A stretch of 64,000 bases of DNA from Marinifilum caeruleilacunae (GTDB lineage: Bacteria; Bacteroidota; Bacteroidia; Bacteroidales; Marinifilaceae). Position 1 is the stretch's first letter; each line of letters starts with the position of its first letter. The notes beneath the pieces were generated by a model. That model worked only from the letters and a program-made list of their open reading frames with translations, was not told where the DNA came from and searched no databases. Below, in pieces: positions 18,154 to 26,579 of this stretch. The position numbers were made by a program, and so were the translations under genes. Location of the stretch: positions 81,464-145,463 of the forward strand of contig NZ_RZNH01000008.1 in NCBI RefSeq assembly GCF_013141825.1. The letters run 5' to 3'.

Positions 18154-18705
18154 TTACAGAGCTACAACTGTCTCAACACTATCAATTCCTTTTTGAATTG
18201 CTTCAATATTTAATGGAATTAATTTGTGGTGACGTTCAGGTAATGATTTTTCCAAACCTTTCTTAACATTTTCGATCTTAACAATAGGCTTCACATTTAA
18301 GAATCCACCCAAAATAATCATGTTAAAAGTCTTAGGATTTCCCATTTCTGCAGCTAATGCAGCACCAGGAATCTTATAAATGTTAATGTCATCTCTTTCC
18401 GGATGACGAGTGATACCGTTTGGATCATATAGCAATGTTCCACCTGGCTTAATATCGCTTTCGAATTTATCCATTGACTGCTGATTTAGAATGATAGCTG
18501 TATCAAACTTCTTCAAAACAGGTGAACTAATTCTGTCATCACTTAAGATTACTGTTACGTTAGCAGTACCTCCACGCATCTCAGGACCATATGATGGCAT
18601 CCATGATACTTCCTGATCTTGCATAATACCTGAGTAAGCTAAAATTTTACCCATTGAAAGTACACCTTGACCACCAAATCCTGCAATGATAATTTCTTCT
18701 GTCAT
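18154..18705 (-). CDS. 2-oxoacid:ferredoxin oxidoreductase, gamma subunit
   Basis: A 183-residue subunit of the POR/KOR/VOR family. The N-terminal motif IIAGFGGQGVLSMGKILAYS identifies the gamma domain, which binds CoA and shapes the acyl-transfer site. It is the last of four genes in the order delta-alpha-beta-gamma. The family oxidatively decarboxylates 2-oxoacids to acyl-CoA while reducing ferredoxin. The set looks like the VorDBAC/Kor type; whether the main substrate is 2-oxoisovalerate, 2-oxoglutarate or an aromatic 2-oxoacid cannot be told from motifs alone. Confidence 0.93.
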   Translation of the reverse strand: MTEEIIIAGFGGQGVLSMGKILAYSGIMQDQEVSWMPSYGPEMRGGTANVTVILSDDRISSPVLKKFDTAIILNQQSMDKFESDIKPGGTLLYDPNGITRHPERDDINIYKIPGAALAAEMGNPKTFNMIILGGFLNVKPIVKIENVKKGLEKSLPERHHKLIPLNIEAIQKGIDSVETVVAL

Positions 18706-18739
18706 TTTTTTACAGTTTTTATTGATTTAAAATGGAGTT

Positions 18740-19513
18740 CTATTCATCTTTTAATGTACCCAATGGATAGTAAGGGAACATATTTTCTTTCATCCACTCG
18801 TTAGATTGAGTTGGAGACAATTTCCAACCAGAACTACAAGTACCTACAATTTCGATGAAAGAAAGACCTTTTTTCTCTCTTGTATTTTCAAATCCTTTAC
18901 GGATTGCTTTTTTCAATTTTCTAACTGCTCCTGCTGTTTCTGCAGACTGACGAGTTACAAAACGTGTACCTGGTAGCAAGCTTACCATCTCGCTAATTTT
19001 CATTGGAGCACCTGTAGAACCACAGTCACGTCCGTAAGGAGATGTTGCAGTCACCTGACCATCCAAAGTAGTTGGAGCCATCTGACCACCAGTCATACCG
19101 TAAATTGCGTTGTTCACAAAAACAACAACAATGTTTTCACCACGGTTACAAGCGTGAATAATTTCTGCACATCCGATAGATGCCAAGTCACCATCACCCT
19201 GGTAAGTAAATACATATTTATCCGGCATTAAACGAGCGGTAGCAGTAGCCAATGCAGGAGCACGACCGTGAGCTGCTTGTTGCCAGTCAATATCCAAATA
19301 GTTATAGGCTAATACAGAACAACCTACTGGCGAAACACCAATTGTCTTATCCTGAATATCCATTTCTTCGATAACTTCAGCAATTACCTTGTGAATTACA
19401 CCATGTGTACAACCTGGGCAATAGTGCATTTCGTTATCTAAAAGAACACTGGTTTTTTTGTAAACCAAGTTCTCTTCGCTAATAATATTATTGATCTCAG
19501 TTGTTGCTGTCAT
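18740..19513 (-). CDS. 2-oxoacid:ferredoxin oxidoreductase, beta subunit (TPP-binding)
   Basis: This 257-residue subunit binds thiamine pyrophosphate and a [4Fe-4S] cluster. The cofactor motif GDGDLASIGCAEIIHA ... NNAIYGMTGGQ is intact. Cysteines for the proximal cluster are in HYCPGCTHG, SPVGCSV and GTCSSGW. It overlaps nothing, but its ATG is only 3 bp from the alpha stop, indicating translational coupling. The length is short, like KorB/VorA proteins, rather than the longer POR beta subunits. Confidence 0.95.
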   Translation of the reverse strand: MTATTEINNIISEENLVYKKTSVLLDNEMHYCPGCTHGVIHKVIAEVIEEMDIQDKTIGVSPVGCSVLAYNYLDIDWQQAAHGRAPALATATARLMPDKYVFTYQGDGDLASIGCAEIIHACNRGENIVVVFVNNAIYGMTGGQMAPTTLDGQVTATSPYGRDCGSTGAPMKISEMVSLLPGTRFVTRQSAETAGAVRKLKKAIRKGFENTREKKGLSFIEIVGTCSSGWKLSPTQSNEWMKENMFPYYPLGTLKDE

Positions 19514-19516
19514 AAC

Positions 19517-20602
19517 TTATTTTCCTAAAATTTTTTCTTCCAATGCTTCCACAACTTCTTCTGGAGTAGGAATGATTCCACCATAGCGTCCGAAGTGTTC
19601 TACAGGAACTTTACCATTTACTGCCAATCTTACGTCTTCTACCATCTGACCAGCACTCATTTCTACAGATAGGATACCCTTAACTTGTCCCAACATTTCC
19701 TGAATTTGTTTTGTTGGATAAGGGAATAGAGTTATCGGACGAAGCAATCCAACTTTAATGCCTTTTTCTCTTGCAAGCTCTACTGATTTCTGGCAAATTC
19801 TTGCACTTGAACCATAAGCAACAAATAAATATTCAGCATCGTCACACTCAAACTTCTCGTAACGAACATCGTTCTCTTCCATAGCGCGATATTTCGCTTG
19901 AAGTTTGTGGTTAAACACCTCTTGTTTAGCAGAATCCAAATCAAGAGAAGTAGAAATATTACGTTCGCTTCCAGCTTTTTTACCATTGGTTGCCCATGAT
20001 CCAGAAATCTTTTCAATTTCTTCATCGGTCCAACGAGGCTTATAATCAGCCAATTCAACTTTTTCCATCATCTGACCAATTACACCATCAGATAGAATCA
20101 TAGCTGGATTTAAGTATTTAAATGAAAGTTCGAACCCTAGGTCAACAAAATCATTCATTTCCTGAACAGAAGCTGGTGCTAAAACGATCAATTTGTAATC
20201 GCCGTGACCACCACCTTTAACTGCCTGAAAATAATCTGACTGAGCTGGCTGGATTGTACCCAATCCTGGGCCTCCTCGTACAATATTTACAATTAATGCA
20301 GGAAGCTCAGCACCTGCCAAATAAGTAATCCCTTCAGCTTTCAAACTAATACCAGGACTTGATGAAGAAGTCATTACTTTTTTACCGCAAGAAGCTCCAC
20401 CATAAACCATGTTAATAGCAGCAACTTCACTCTCAGCTTGCAGAACCACCATACCAGTTTCTTCTTCTGGTCTGCGGATCATTAGGGTCTCCATAATTTC
20501 GGATTGAGGAGTAATTGGATAACCGAAATATCCATCGCAACCACAGCGAATAGCTGCTTCTGCAATTACCTCATTTCCTTTCATTAAACGAACGTCTCCC
20601 AT
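19517..20602 (-). CDS. vorB: 2-oxoacid:ferredoxin oxidoreductase, alpha subunit (VorB-like)
   Basis: This 361-residue subunit carries the pyrimidine-binding TPP half site and the transketolase C-terminal domain. The start MKGNEVIAEAAIRCGCDGYF and the motif GYPITPQSEIMETL are characteristic, and SSSPGISLKAEGITYL is the region contacting the cofactor. It lacks the N-terminal gamma fusion seen in many KorA. The closest annotation I recognise in Bacteroidota is 3-methyl-2-oxobutanoate dehydrogenase subunit VorB, but the name rests on family resemblance only. The neighbouring aminotransferase supports use of amino-acid-derived 2-oxoacids. Confidence 0.9.
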   Translation of the reverse strand: MGDVRLMKGNEVIAEAAIRCGCDGYFGYPITPQSEIMETLMIRRPEEETGMVVLQAESEVAAINMVYGGASCGKKVMTSSSSPGISLKAEGITYLAGAELPALIVNIVRGGPGLGTIQPAQSDYFQAVKGGGHGDYKLIVLAPASVQEMNDFVDLGFELSFKYLNPAMILSDGVIGQMMEKVELADYKPRWTDEEIEKISGSWATNGKKAGSERNISTSLDLDSAKQEVFNHKLQAKYRAMEENDVRYEKFECDDAEYLFVAYGSSARICQKSVELAREKGIKVGLLRPITLFPYPTKQIQEMLGQVKGILSVEMSAGQMVEDVRLAVNGKVPVEHFGRYGGIIPTPEEVVEALEEKILGK

Positions 20603-20653
20603 TACGAATATTTTTATAAATTTTTCAGATTTGAGTAATAAGTACTTATTGTA

Positions 20654-20881
20654 CTAGCTAGCCTTGGCTCTGTAAACTGTGATTACAGTATCAGGACAAA
20701 CCAAGCCACAGCTTGAACAACCAATACAAGCATCTGGATTGGCCATATGAGCGTAATGATAACCTTTACCATTTACTCCTCTTGCCAGTTCGATAACCGC
20801 TGTCGGACAAGACACTACACAAAGGCCACATCCTTTACATTTTTCGGTATCAACTACAATAGCACCTTTAAATTTTGCCAT
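20654..20881 (-). CDS. 2-oxoacid:ferredoxin oxidoreductase, delta (ferredoxin) subunit
   Basis: A 75-residue 2[4Fe-4S] protein with CKGCGLCVVSCP and CIGCSSCGLVCP motifs. It wires electrons from the beta-subunit cluster to free ferredoxin. It is the first gene of the four-gene operon, 51 bp before the alpha gene. It differs from the stand-alone ferredoxin at 6047-6217 by its longer inter-cluster loop (GVNGKGYHYAHMANPD) and N-terminal strand KFKGAIVVDTEK. A sequence resembling a -7 element (TACCTTTA on minus, near 20920-20927) precedes it, without a matching TTTG. Confidence 0.95.
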   Translation of the reverse strand: MAKFKGAIVVDTEKCKGCGLCVVSCPTAVIELARGVNGKGYHYAHMANPDACIGCSSCGLVCPDTVITVYRAKAS

Positions 20882-21072
20882 AGCATTTATAATTAAAAAT
20901 TAAATGTTTTTACTCTCTAAAGGTAACAAATTAAAAGCGATTTTAACGATTCTGCTTTCAATTTATCATCCTCTTAAATTAACTGAATTTCAACTCCTTA
21001 CACCTAAACACTGGAATTTACATCCAATCTAAATAATATAATCCATTAAGGATTAAAACATTATATCTTTTT

Positions 21073-22404
21073 TTAGCTTAATTTACTTTCCAATTGATGG
21101 TGTTTTTCAAACTCTTTCAATCTGAATTCAAGGTCTTTGAATTGATCGCGAGAAATTTGAGAAACACAAGCTCTTAGTCCTTCTTTTAAGCTACCTGTTT
21201 CATTCAAACAAATTGCTGAAATGCCGTAGTACAACAATTCTTTATTTAATTCGGCTCCCGTAAGTCCTGGATATGAAACTGTAAAGTAAAATCCATCTGC
21301 TAAAGGAACATTTACATCGGTATCGTAAACCAGTTCGAAACCATTTTCAAGGAACATCTTCTTCATGATTTGGGCTCTTTCCCCATATTCTTTCACATCA
21401 TTAATAAAATCGAAGCTTCCTTCGTTGGCAGCTTTCAACATTGCACAAAGTGCGTACTGTGCCGAATGAGCTGTTCCTGATGAAAGTGTGTAAATGATTC
21501 TATAAATAATGGTGTATCCAAACTCGCCTGTACCACCAAATCTTTTGGCCAGATTATCGAATTTTCTGCTGTACAATTTGTCCGACATACAAAGCAAACC
21601 AATTCTTTGTCCTGCATAACTAAATGCTTTTGAGCTTGAAATCATCAACACATAGTTGTCGGTATAATTGGCAACACTTGGCTGATAAGGAGCAACTCCT
21701 GGCTTACCAAGATCAGAACGGAAATCCATTGCAAAGTATGCAAGGTCTTCCATTACAATGGTATCGTATTTATTGGCTAACTCACCAATAATTCTCAATT
21801 CTTCTTCGTTGAAACAAATCCATGCCGGGTTGTTAGGATTTGAGTAAATCATTCCCGCAATATTTCCTTTGGCTAAGAATTCTTCTAATTTTTCTCTCAG
21901 TTTTTCTCCCCTGTAATTGTACACATCAAACGATTCGTACTTCTGTCCCATTACTTCCAACTGAGTTTTCTGAACCGGGAAACCTGGATCTATAAAAAGA
22001 ATTGTATCTTTTTTAGGATCGCATGATCCGATTGCCATAAAAGCAGCATACCCACCTTGCATCGAACCAACGGTTGGAACAATGCCTTCAGGTTTAATAT
22101 CGATATTCATGAAATTCTTCACGAAACGAGATCCTTCTTCTTTAAGCGCCTTTACACCTTCCAACATAGGATAAGCAGAAGCAGCTCCTTCTTCCAAAGC
22201 TTTCTTTTCTGCTTCAATACCCACTTTAGCAGGTCTTAATCCAGGAACGCCCATTTCCATTCTAATGAACTTCTCTCCGCTTTCCTCCTGAATTAAATTT
22301 ACAACACGCACGATGTCGCGAATTGTTGCATCCGCCATATTCTTGATTCCACAATATTCTAATTGCTTATCAACAATCTGTTTATTTATAGGGGTATTTT
22401 CCAT
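21073..22404 (-). CDS. PLP-dependent aminotransferase, class I/II
   Basis: This 443-residue fold-type I aminotransferase has the PLP lysine in SSSKAFSYAGQRIG, preceded by the conserved SNPNNPAW and the aspartate-tyrosine pair in MEDLAYFAMD. The length and order match the aspartate/aromatic/branched-chain aminotransferase superfamily. The exact amino donor is not evident. It lies about 190 bp upstream of the 2-oxoacid oxidoreductase operon, on the same strand. It could feed that enzyme with 2-oxoacids from amino acids (inference). No attenuator or riboswitch was recognised in its leader. Confidence 0.92.
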   Translation of the reverse strand: MENTPINKQIVDKQLEYCGIKNMADATIRDIVRVVNLIQEESGEKFIRMEMGVPGLRPAKVGIEAEKKALEEGAASAYPMLEGVKALKEEGSRFVKNFMNIDIKPEGIVPTVGSMQGGYAAFMAIGSCDPKKDTILFIDPGFPVQKTQLEVMGQKYESFDVYNYRGEKLREKLEEFLAKGNIAGMIYSNPNNPAWICFNEEELRIIGELANKYDTIVMEDLAYFAMDFRSDLGKPGVAPYQPSVANYTDNYVLMISSSKAFSYAGQRIGLLCMSDKLYSRKFDNLAKRFGGTGEFGYTIIYRIIYTLSSGTAHSAQYALCAMLKAANEGSFDFINDVKEYGERAQIMKKMFLENGFELVYDTDVNVPLADGFYFTVSYPGLTGAELNKELLYYGISAICLNETGSLKEGLRACVSQISRDQFKDLEFRLKEFEKHHQLESKLS

Positions 22405-22642
22405 TTCTCTTTATTTTTCTGTGGTTAAGGTTAATAGTTTGTGAGTTTTCTGCCATTAAATATCCGATCTCCTTTCAGATTTTAAGCATCTCCTATTACT
22501 CACCTTACTAATTTTATGCAATTTTACGAAATTTAATAACAAATTAAAACATCAAACCCTTATTTGATTGCAATCTAAACAAAGTAATCGTTTTAAATGT
22601 TTCAATTCATTACAACAACGAGTGAAATACTTACAAATTGAA

Positions 22643-22671
22643 AAAGGCTGATCGGTACCCCGTCAGCCTTT
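22643..22671 (-). terminator. Terminator of the flavodoxin gene
   Basis: AAAGGCTGA (22643-22651) pairs with TCAGCCTTT (22663-22671), 11-base loop, U-rich on the minus strand after the stem. Confidence 0.82.
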
Positions 22672-22695
22672 TATATTTTCAATTCTTACAGTTCA

Positions 22696-23217
22696 TTATT
22701 CGAACTCAGGAAGAATAGCTTCCAACCATTTCTCTACCCTTTCTTCGGTAAGATCCGATTCAAAGTCTTCATCCAATGGCAGACCAACAAATTTACCATC
22801 TACAAAAGCCCTTGATTCATTGAATTCATATCCTTCATCGCTAACCTGGCCAATCATTTCGGCTCCGGTTGGTTGAATTGCTTCAGCCAAATCTCCCATC
22901 GAATCAACAAAGAAATCAGCGTAAGCGATATGATCACCTAAGCCAAAAAGAGCAACTTTTTTACCTTTTAGATCTAAAGTATTTAGCTTTGGTAAAAAGT
23001 TATCCCAATCATTTCCAGAATTATCTGATGACCAGGTATGCTTTCCAAGCGTTGAAATTCCAAAAATGATATTTGAATACTCATTTAACTTTTCAGCTTC
23101 TGTTTCCTTAACCAAATGCAATTCAACTTCTTTCGTTGTGATCTTTTCAGCTACAATCTTAGCGACCTTATCCACATTTCCGCCTTCAGGTCCGTAAAAC
23201 AATCCAATCTTACTCAT
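22696..23217 (-). CDS. fldA: Flavodoxin
   Basis: A 173-residue long-chain flavodoxin, an FMN electron carrier that substitutes for ferredoxin. The phosphate-binding loop GLFYGPEGGNVDKVA is at the N-terminus (residues 5-18), with the 60s loop STLGKHTWSSDNSGNDW and the 90s loop FGLGDHIAYADFFVDS. An unusual point is the Gly-Pro-Glu-Gly-Gly replacing the common TGTGNT loop, though other Bacteroidales flavodoxins show related loops. It lies between the aminotransferase and a membrane protein, all on minus, with its own terminator. Confidence 0.92.
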   Translation of the reverse strand: MSKIGLFYGPEGGNVDKVAKIVAEKITTKEVELHLVKETEAEKLNEYSNIIFGISTLGKHTWSSDNSGNDWDNFLPKLNTLDLKGKKVALFGLGDHIAYADFFVDSMGDLAEAIQPTGAEMIGQVSDEGYEFNESRAFVDGKFVGLPLDEDFESDLTEERVEKWLEAILPEFE

Positions 23218-23270
23218 AGGACAATATTTTTATGTTAGTGTGTTTCTTGTTTCTACTTACAAAGTTAAAA

Positions 23271-23963
23271 CTATTTGGCACTTTTCAAACTAGCAATCGC
23301 AAGCAATACGCCCAATACAATACCCAGTACGGCTGCAAATAAAACCTGGAAATCAGGAGGAAGCAAGAAGGTAATTGTGTGAGCAGGAATCCAGAAAAAT
23401 GGAATTGTTTTTTTGAAGACAAAATTCCATTGAACATCCCAGTTCAGGTTCACAAAAATGTTTGAAAATTTTATCGGACGTAGCAATCCCACAACTGTTC
23501 CACCATTATCCACAATATGTGTATCGGTGATCTTGTGCAGGGTCATCATTACTGGGGCATAAATCAGGTTCATAAATGCACTAATGCAGAAAGCTACCAA
23601 TAGTTTTGTTCCCGTAAAAGGTTGTTTCATTGCCTCTACAGCTCCCTCAACTCCCAAATACGATAAGAAAATTGGTGTTCCGGTTGCAAAAATAACAAAG
23701 GCCAGCTTAATGGTAAGCCCTAAAAATCCCCATACAATTGCACGAGGAATTACTCCAAAACCTTTCTGATAATAATTCCCTGTTCTGATTCGTAATCCGA
23801 TTACTTCACCAATGGTTGCCAGTATGGCAAACTTGATAAAGCTGGTGATCATGCCATGTTCTTTATTAAAATCGATATAAAAATCGAATACAGTTTGAGA
23901 CACAAAAAATGGCAGGAACAATAAGATGAATCCCAGCCAAAAAATGACATCTTGTTTTTTCAT
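23271..23963 (-). CDS. Unrecognised integral membrane protein, 230 residues
   Basis: I do not recognise a characterised family with certainty. There are about five to six hydrophobic segments (around 6-24, 42-58, 75-95, 105-135, 180-198 and 205-226). The C-terminal part, with its W-x-VQWNFVFKKTIPFFWIP stretch followed by a final helix, faintly recalls the Mpv17/PMP22 signature, which I offer only as a lead. It sits between the flavodoxin gene and the 49-residue membrane protein, 64 bp from the latter, in the same direction as the acyl-CoA synthetase, so an operon is likely. A role as an ion or metabolite channel would be speculation. Confidence 0.6.
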   Translation of the reverse strand: MKKQDVIFWLGFILLFLPFFVSQTVFDFYIDFNKEHGMITSFIKFAILATIGEVIGLRIRTGNYYQKGFGVIPRAIVWGFLGLTIKLAFVIFATGTPIFLSYLGVEGAVEAMKQPFTGTKLLVAFCISAFMNLIYAPVMMTLHKITDTHIVDNGGTVVGLLRPIKFSNIFVNLNWDVQWNFVFKKTIPFFWIPAHTITFLLPPDFQVLFAAVLGIVLGVLLAIASLKSAK

Positions 23964-24026
23964 TGTTTTATAGTTAGATGTGTTTTGAACACAAATAGCA
24001 TGAGAATTAATCCCATGCTATTGTTT

Positions 24027-24176
24027 TTATTTTTCCGATTGCTCTGTGTAGTTTTCGAGACCTTTGAAGAAACCTGTTTTGACATCTTTCCATTTTATGG
24101 CGATCCCAATTAACAGAATGATCACAAAACTGATCATCATTTTTTCATTCTTCGTCAGATCCTTCCACTTTCTCAT
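24027..24176 (-). CDS. Small membrane protein, 49 residues
   Basis: This short gene runs from the ATG at 24174-24176 to TAA at 24027-24029. The product starts MRKWKDLTKNEKMMIS, has one hydrophobic segment (about residues 15-28, SFVIILLIGIAIKW), then a charged tail ending GLENYTEQSEK. The basic N-terminus predicts an N-in orientation. It lies 70 bp after the acyl-CoA synthetase stop and 63 bp before the larger membrane protein, all in one direction. No homologue is known to me; coding is supported by the sensible signal-like composition and its packed position. Confidence 0.6.
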   Translation of the reverse strand: MRKWKDLTKNEKMMISFVIILLIGIAIKWKDVKTGFFKGLENYTEQSEK

Positions 24177-24195
24177 AGCAAATATTTTTAAAATC

Positions 24196-24231
24196 AGCTG
24201 TCAGCATTTGGCAATCCTATTGCTAACAGCT
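24196..24231. repeat. Imperfect hairpin between acyl-CoA synthetase and small membrane protein genes
   Basis: AGCTGTCAGC (24196-24205) and GCTAACAGCT (24222-24231) pair with one mismatch around a 16-base loop. On the minus strand it follows the synthetase stop by 15 bp without a good U tract, so it is an mRNA processing/stability element or a weak terminator. Its wording resembles the hairpin at 60400-60425. Confidence 0.5.
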
Positions 24232-24246
24232 TTTACATTCAATCAA

Positions 24247-26307
24247 TTATTCTTTTTCGATTCTGATACGCGCATCAACAGCTGTTACAGCATCTTTGTT
24301 ACCCAACAATGGGTTCAAATCCATTTCGAAGATTTCCGGAGCAATTTTCATTAAAGCAGCTACACGAGTTACTGCTTCGGCAAATCGATCTTCGTTTACT
24401 GGTTCCTGACCTCTTACACCTTTAATAATTCCGTAAGAATTTAATCCTTGAATCATTTCGTGTGCCTCTTCGGTAGAAATTGGTGCCAGGGAAGCTTTCA
24501 CATCTTTTAGTACCTCGATAAAGATTCCTCCAAGACCACACAATACCATGTGACCGAATTTTTCTTCACGTTTCGATCCGATAAATACCTCTGTACCGCT
24601 TAACATCTGAGCCAGCATTACTGCGTAGGTATCCTTGATCTGCATCATTCTTTTGAATTCAGAACGAACTGTTTCCTCATCTTTCACATTCAAGGTTACA
24701 CCTCCCACATCCGATTTGTGAACTGGTCCAACAACTTTCATTACCAATGGGAAACCAATTTCTTTAGCCAAAGCTACAACCTCTTCTTCGGTATCAGCAA
24801 CTCCTTCTTTAGCACGAGCAATTCCTGCTGCATCCAATAAAGCGTGAATTTGTTCCGGACTTAAATATCCATTTTCAGCCTCATCAACAATCTTGCGAAT
24901 TCCAGCTACATCAACATCAGGCATTTCAATTTCTTCCGGCTGTGGCTTTGGAGTATTGAATACTTTAGCCAATGCATTACCAAACACAACCTCATCTGGG
25001 AAATTGATTCTTCCCTTAGCAAGGAAGTGTTCAATCTCGTCCTTCACATTAATTACCGAAGGAAGAATCGGGTAAATTGGCTTCTTGCACTCCTTCATTT
25101 TTTCGTGAAGCAGATCGTAAACATCGTAAACCGGGAACAGACCAGGGCTACCAAAAATTACAGCCATGGCATCGATATTGTCAAAATCTTTATCACAAGC
25201 ATCGATAATATCACCCAGTTGCTGAGCAGTACCTGTTGCCAAAAAGTCGATAGGATTCGATACCGATGAACCTGGGTAAAGCTTCTCAAGCAATGCATCT
25301 GCTTTTGGGCCTTCGATATGAGGAACATCCAAACCATTGTTTGACAAAGCATCGGTTAACATTACCGCCGGACCACCAGCATGAGTGATTACTGCAATGT
25401 TTTTGCCTTCTAATTCAGGGTGCATAAAAATGGAAGCAACTGTTGCCAACTCTTCACGACCGCTACAACGAACGATACCAGCTTTTTTAAATAGAGCATC
25501 AACAGCTACATCTGAACTGGCCAAAGCACCTGTGTGCGACGATGCCGCGCGGCTACCAGCTTCCGAGCTACCCGATTTTACAGCTGCAATCTTACATCCT
25601 TTACGGATTAAAGATGATGCATGCTTCAATAGCATTTCAGGCTTATCGATATTTTCAACATATAAAAGTTTCACCTTCGAGCTTGTTTCAGGATCGAAAC
25701 TTTCATCTAAATATTTTAAAATTTCCTCAACACCCATTTGTGCTGAATTCCCAACAGAGTATACGCTAGAGAACGATAATCCTTTAGGTACACCCGACTC
25801 CATAATAAATACAGCTGTAGCACCAGATCCAGAAATGAAATCACATCCTTTTGGATCAAGACTTGGAATTGGAGTCGTGAAAACACCATTATAGTTTGAA
25901 TTCAATACACCAACACAGTTAGGACCAATTAATGATCCACCTACCGAGTTTACTGTATCAACAATTTCTTGCTCCAGTTTTGCGCCTTCTTCGTTTTCTT
26001 CACTAAATCCAGCTGACAAAATGATGAAGGCACGAGTATTTCTTTCTTCCGCTAAAAATTTAATAGTTGATGGACAAAATTTAGCTGCAATGGCCAAAAT
26101 TGCCAGGTCAACATTAGGCAGATCTTTAGGATCTTTAAATGACTTAATTCCTTGCACTTCATCCAATTTTGGATTTGCCACAAAAAGCTCGCCTTTAAAA
26201 TCTCCATCAATCAGGTTCTTTAAAACCTTTCCGCCAGGCTTTTGTACATCATCGGAACCTCCAACTACGACTATACTTTGGGGGTTAAGTAATTGTTCGT
26301 TTATCAT
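24247..26307 (-). CDS. ADP-forming acyl-CoA (acetate-CoA) ligase, fused alpha-beta form
   Basis: This 686-residue enzyme converts acyl-CoA, ADP and phosphate to acid, CoA and ATP, giving substrate-level phosphorylation. It has an N-terminal CoA-binding Rossmann domain (VVGGSDDVQKPGGKVLKN), two succinyl-CoA-synthetase-like domains containing the phosphohistidine motif SSHTGALAS, and a C-terminal ATP-grasp domain (about 465-686, PLVMKVVGPVHKSDVGGV). Alpha and beta are fused in one chain, unlike the separate subunits of Pyrococcus. It likely takes acetyl-CoA or branched acyl-CoA made by the 2-oxoacid oxidoreductase encoded nearby (inference from context). Confidence 0.93.
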   Translation of the reverse strand: MINEQLLNPQSIVVVGGSDDVQKPGGKVLKNLIDGDFKGELFVANPKLDEVQGIKSFKDPKDLPNVDLAILAIAAKFCPSTIKFLAEERNTRAFIILSAGFSEENEEGAKLEQEIVDTVNSVGGSLIGPNCVGVLNSNYNGVFTTPIPSLDPKGCDFISGSGATAVFIMESGVPKGLSFSSVYSVGNSAQMGVEEILKYLDESFDPETSSKVKLLYVENIDKPEMLLKHASSLIRKGCKIAAVKSGSSEAGSRAASSHTGALASSDVAVDALFKKAGIVRCSGREELATVASIFMHPELEGKNIAVITHAGGPAVMLTDALSNNGLDVPHIEGPKADALLEKLYPGSSVSNPIDFLATGTAQQLGDIIDACDKDFDNIDAMAVIFGSPGLFPVYDVYDLLHEKMKECKKPIYPILPSVINVKDEIEHFLAKGRINFPDEVVFGNALAKVFNTPKPQPEEIEMPDVDVAGIRKIVDEAENGYLSPEQIHALLDAAGIARAKEGVADTEEEVVALAKEIGFPLVMKVVGPVHKSDVGGVTLNVKDEETVRSEFKRMMQIKDTYAVMLAQMLSGTEVFIGSKREEKFGHMVLCGLGGIFIEVLKDVKASLAPISTEEAHEMIQGLNSYGIIKGVRGQEPVNEDRFAEAVTRVAALMKIAPEIFEMDLNPLLGNKDAVTAVDARIRIEKE

Positions 26308-26544
26308 TTTTCGTTGTTTATAATTTTGCGATTTTGCGACAAATATAGTAATAATCTGCTGCTATTATGCTGATTTACCAAACAATCCGTAAGTAAAATT
26401 TAAATTTTAACTTATTAATAATGCTATTTAGAAACTGAGCTATCTTCTTTTATCTCAAACGATTTCGAAAAATATTATATTCAGATTAAAGAGTGCTTTA
26501 TTCCAAAATGTATCGAATGGTACAAAAAGCTAGAATTTTATGAG

Positions 26545-26552
26545 TATTTTTG
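26545..26552 (+). promoter_or_regulatory. Possible -7 element for hydE
   Basis: TATTTTTG matches TAnnTTTG 28 bp before the hydE start. No TTTG is found at the expected -33 position, so the site is tentative. Confidence 0.4.
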
Positions 26553-26579
26553 TCGGTGAAACAACAGATATAAAATCCA

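Noticed and set aside
24064-24354. Plus-strand frame of 96 codons over the small membrane protein and synthetase end
   Set aside because: It is antisense to the synthetase C-terminus and to the better-supported 49-residue minus frame; hydrophobic only through reading the complement.
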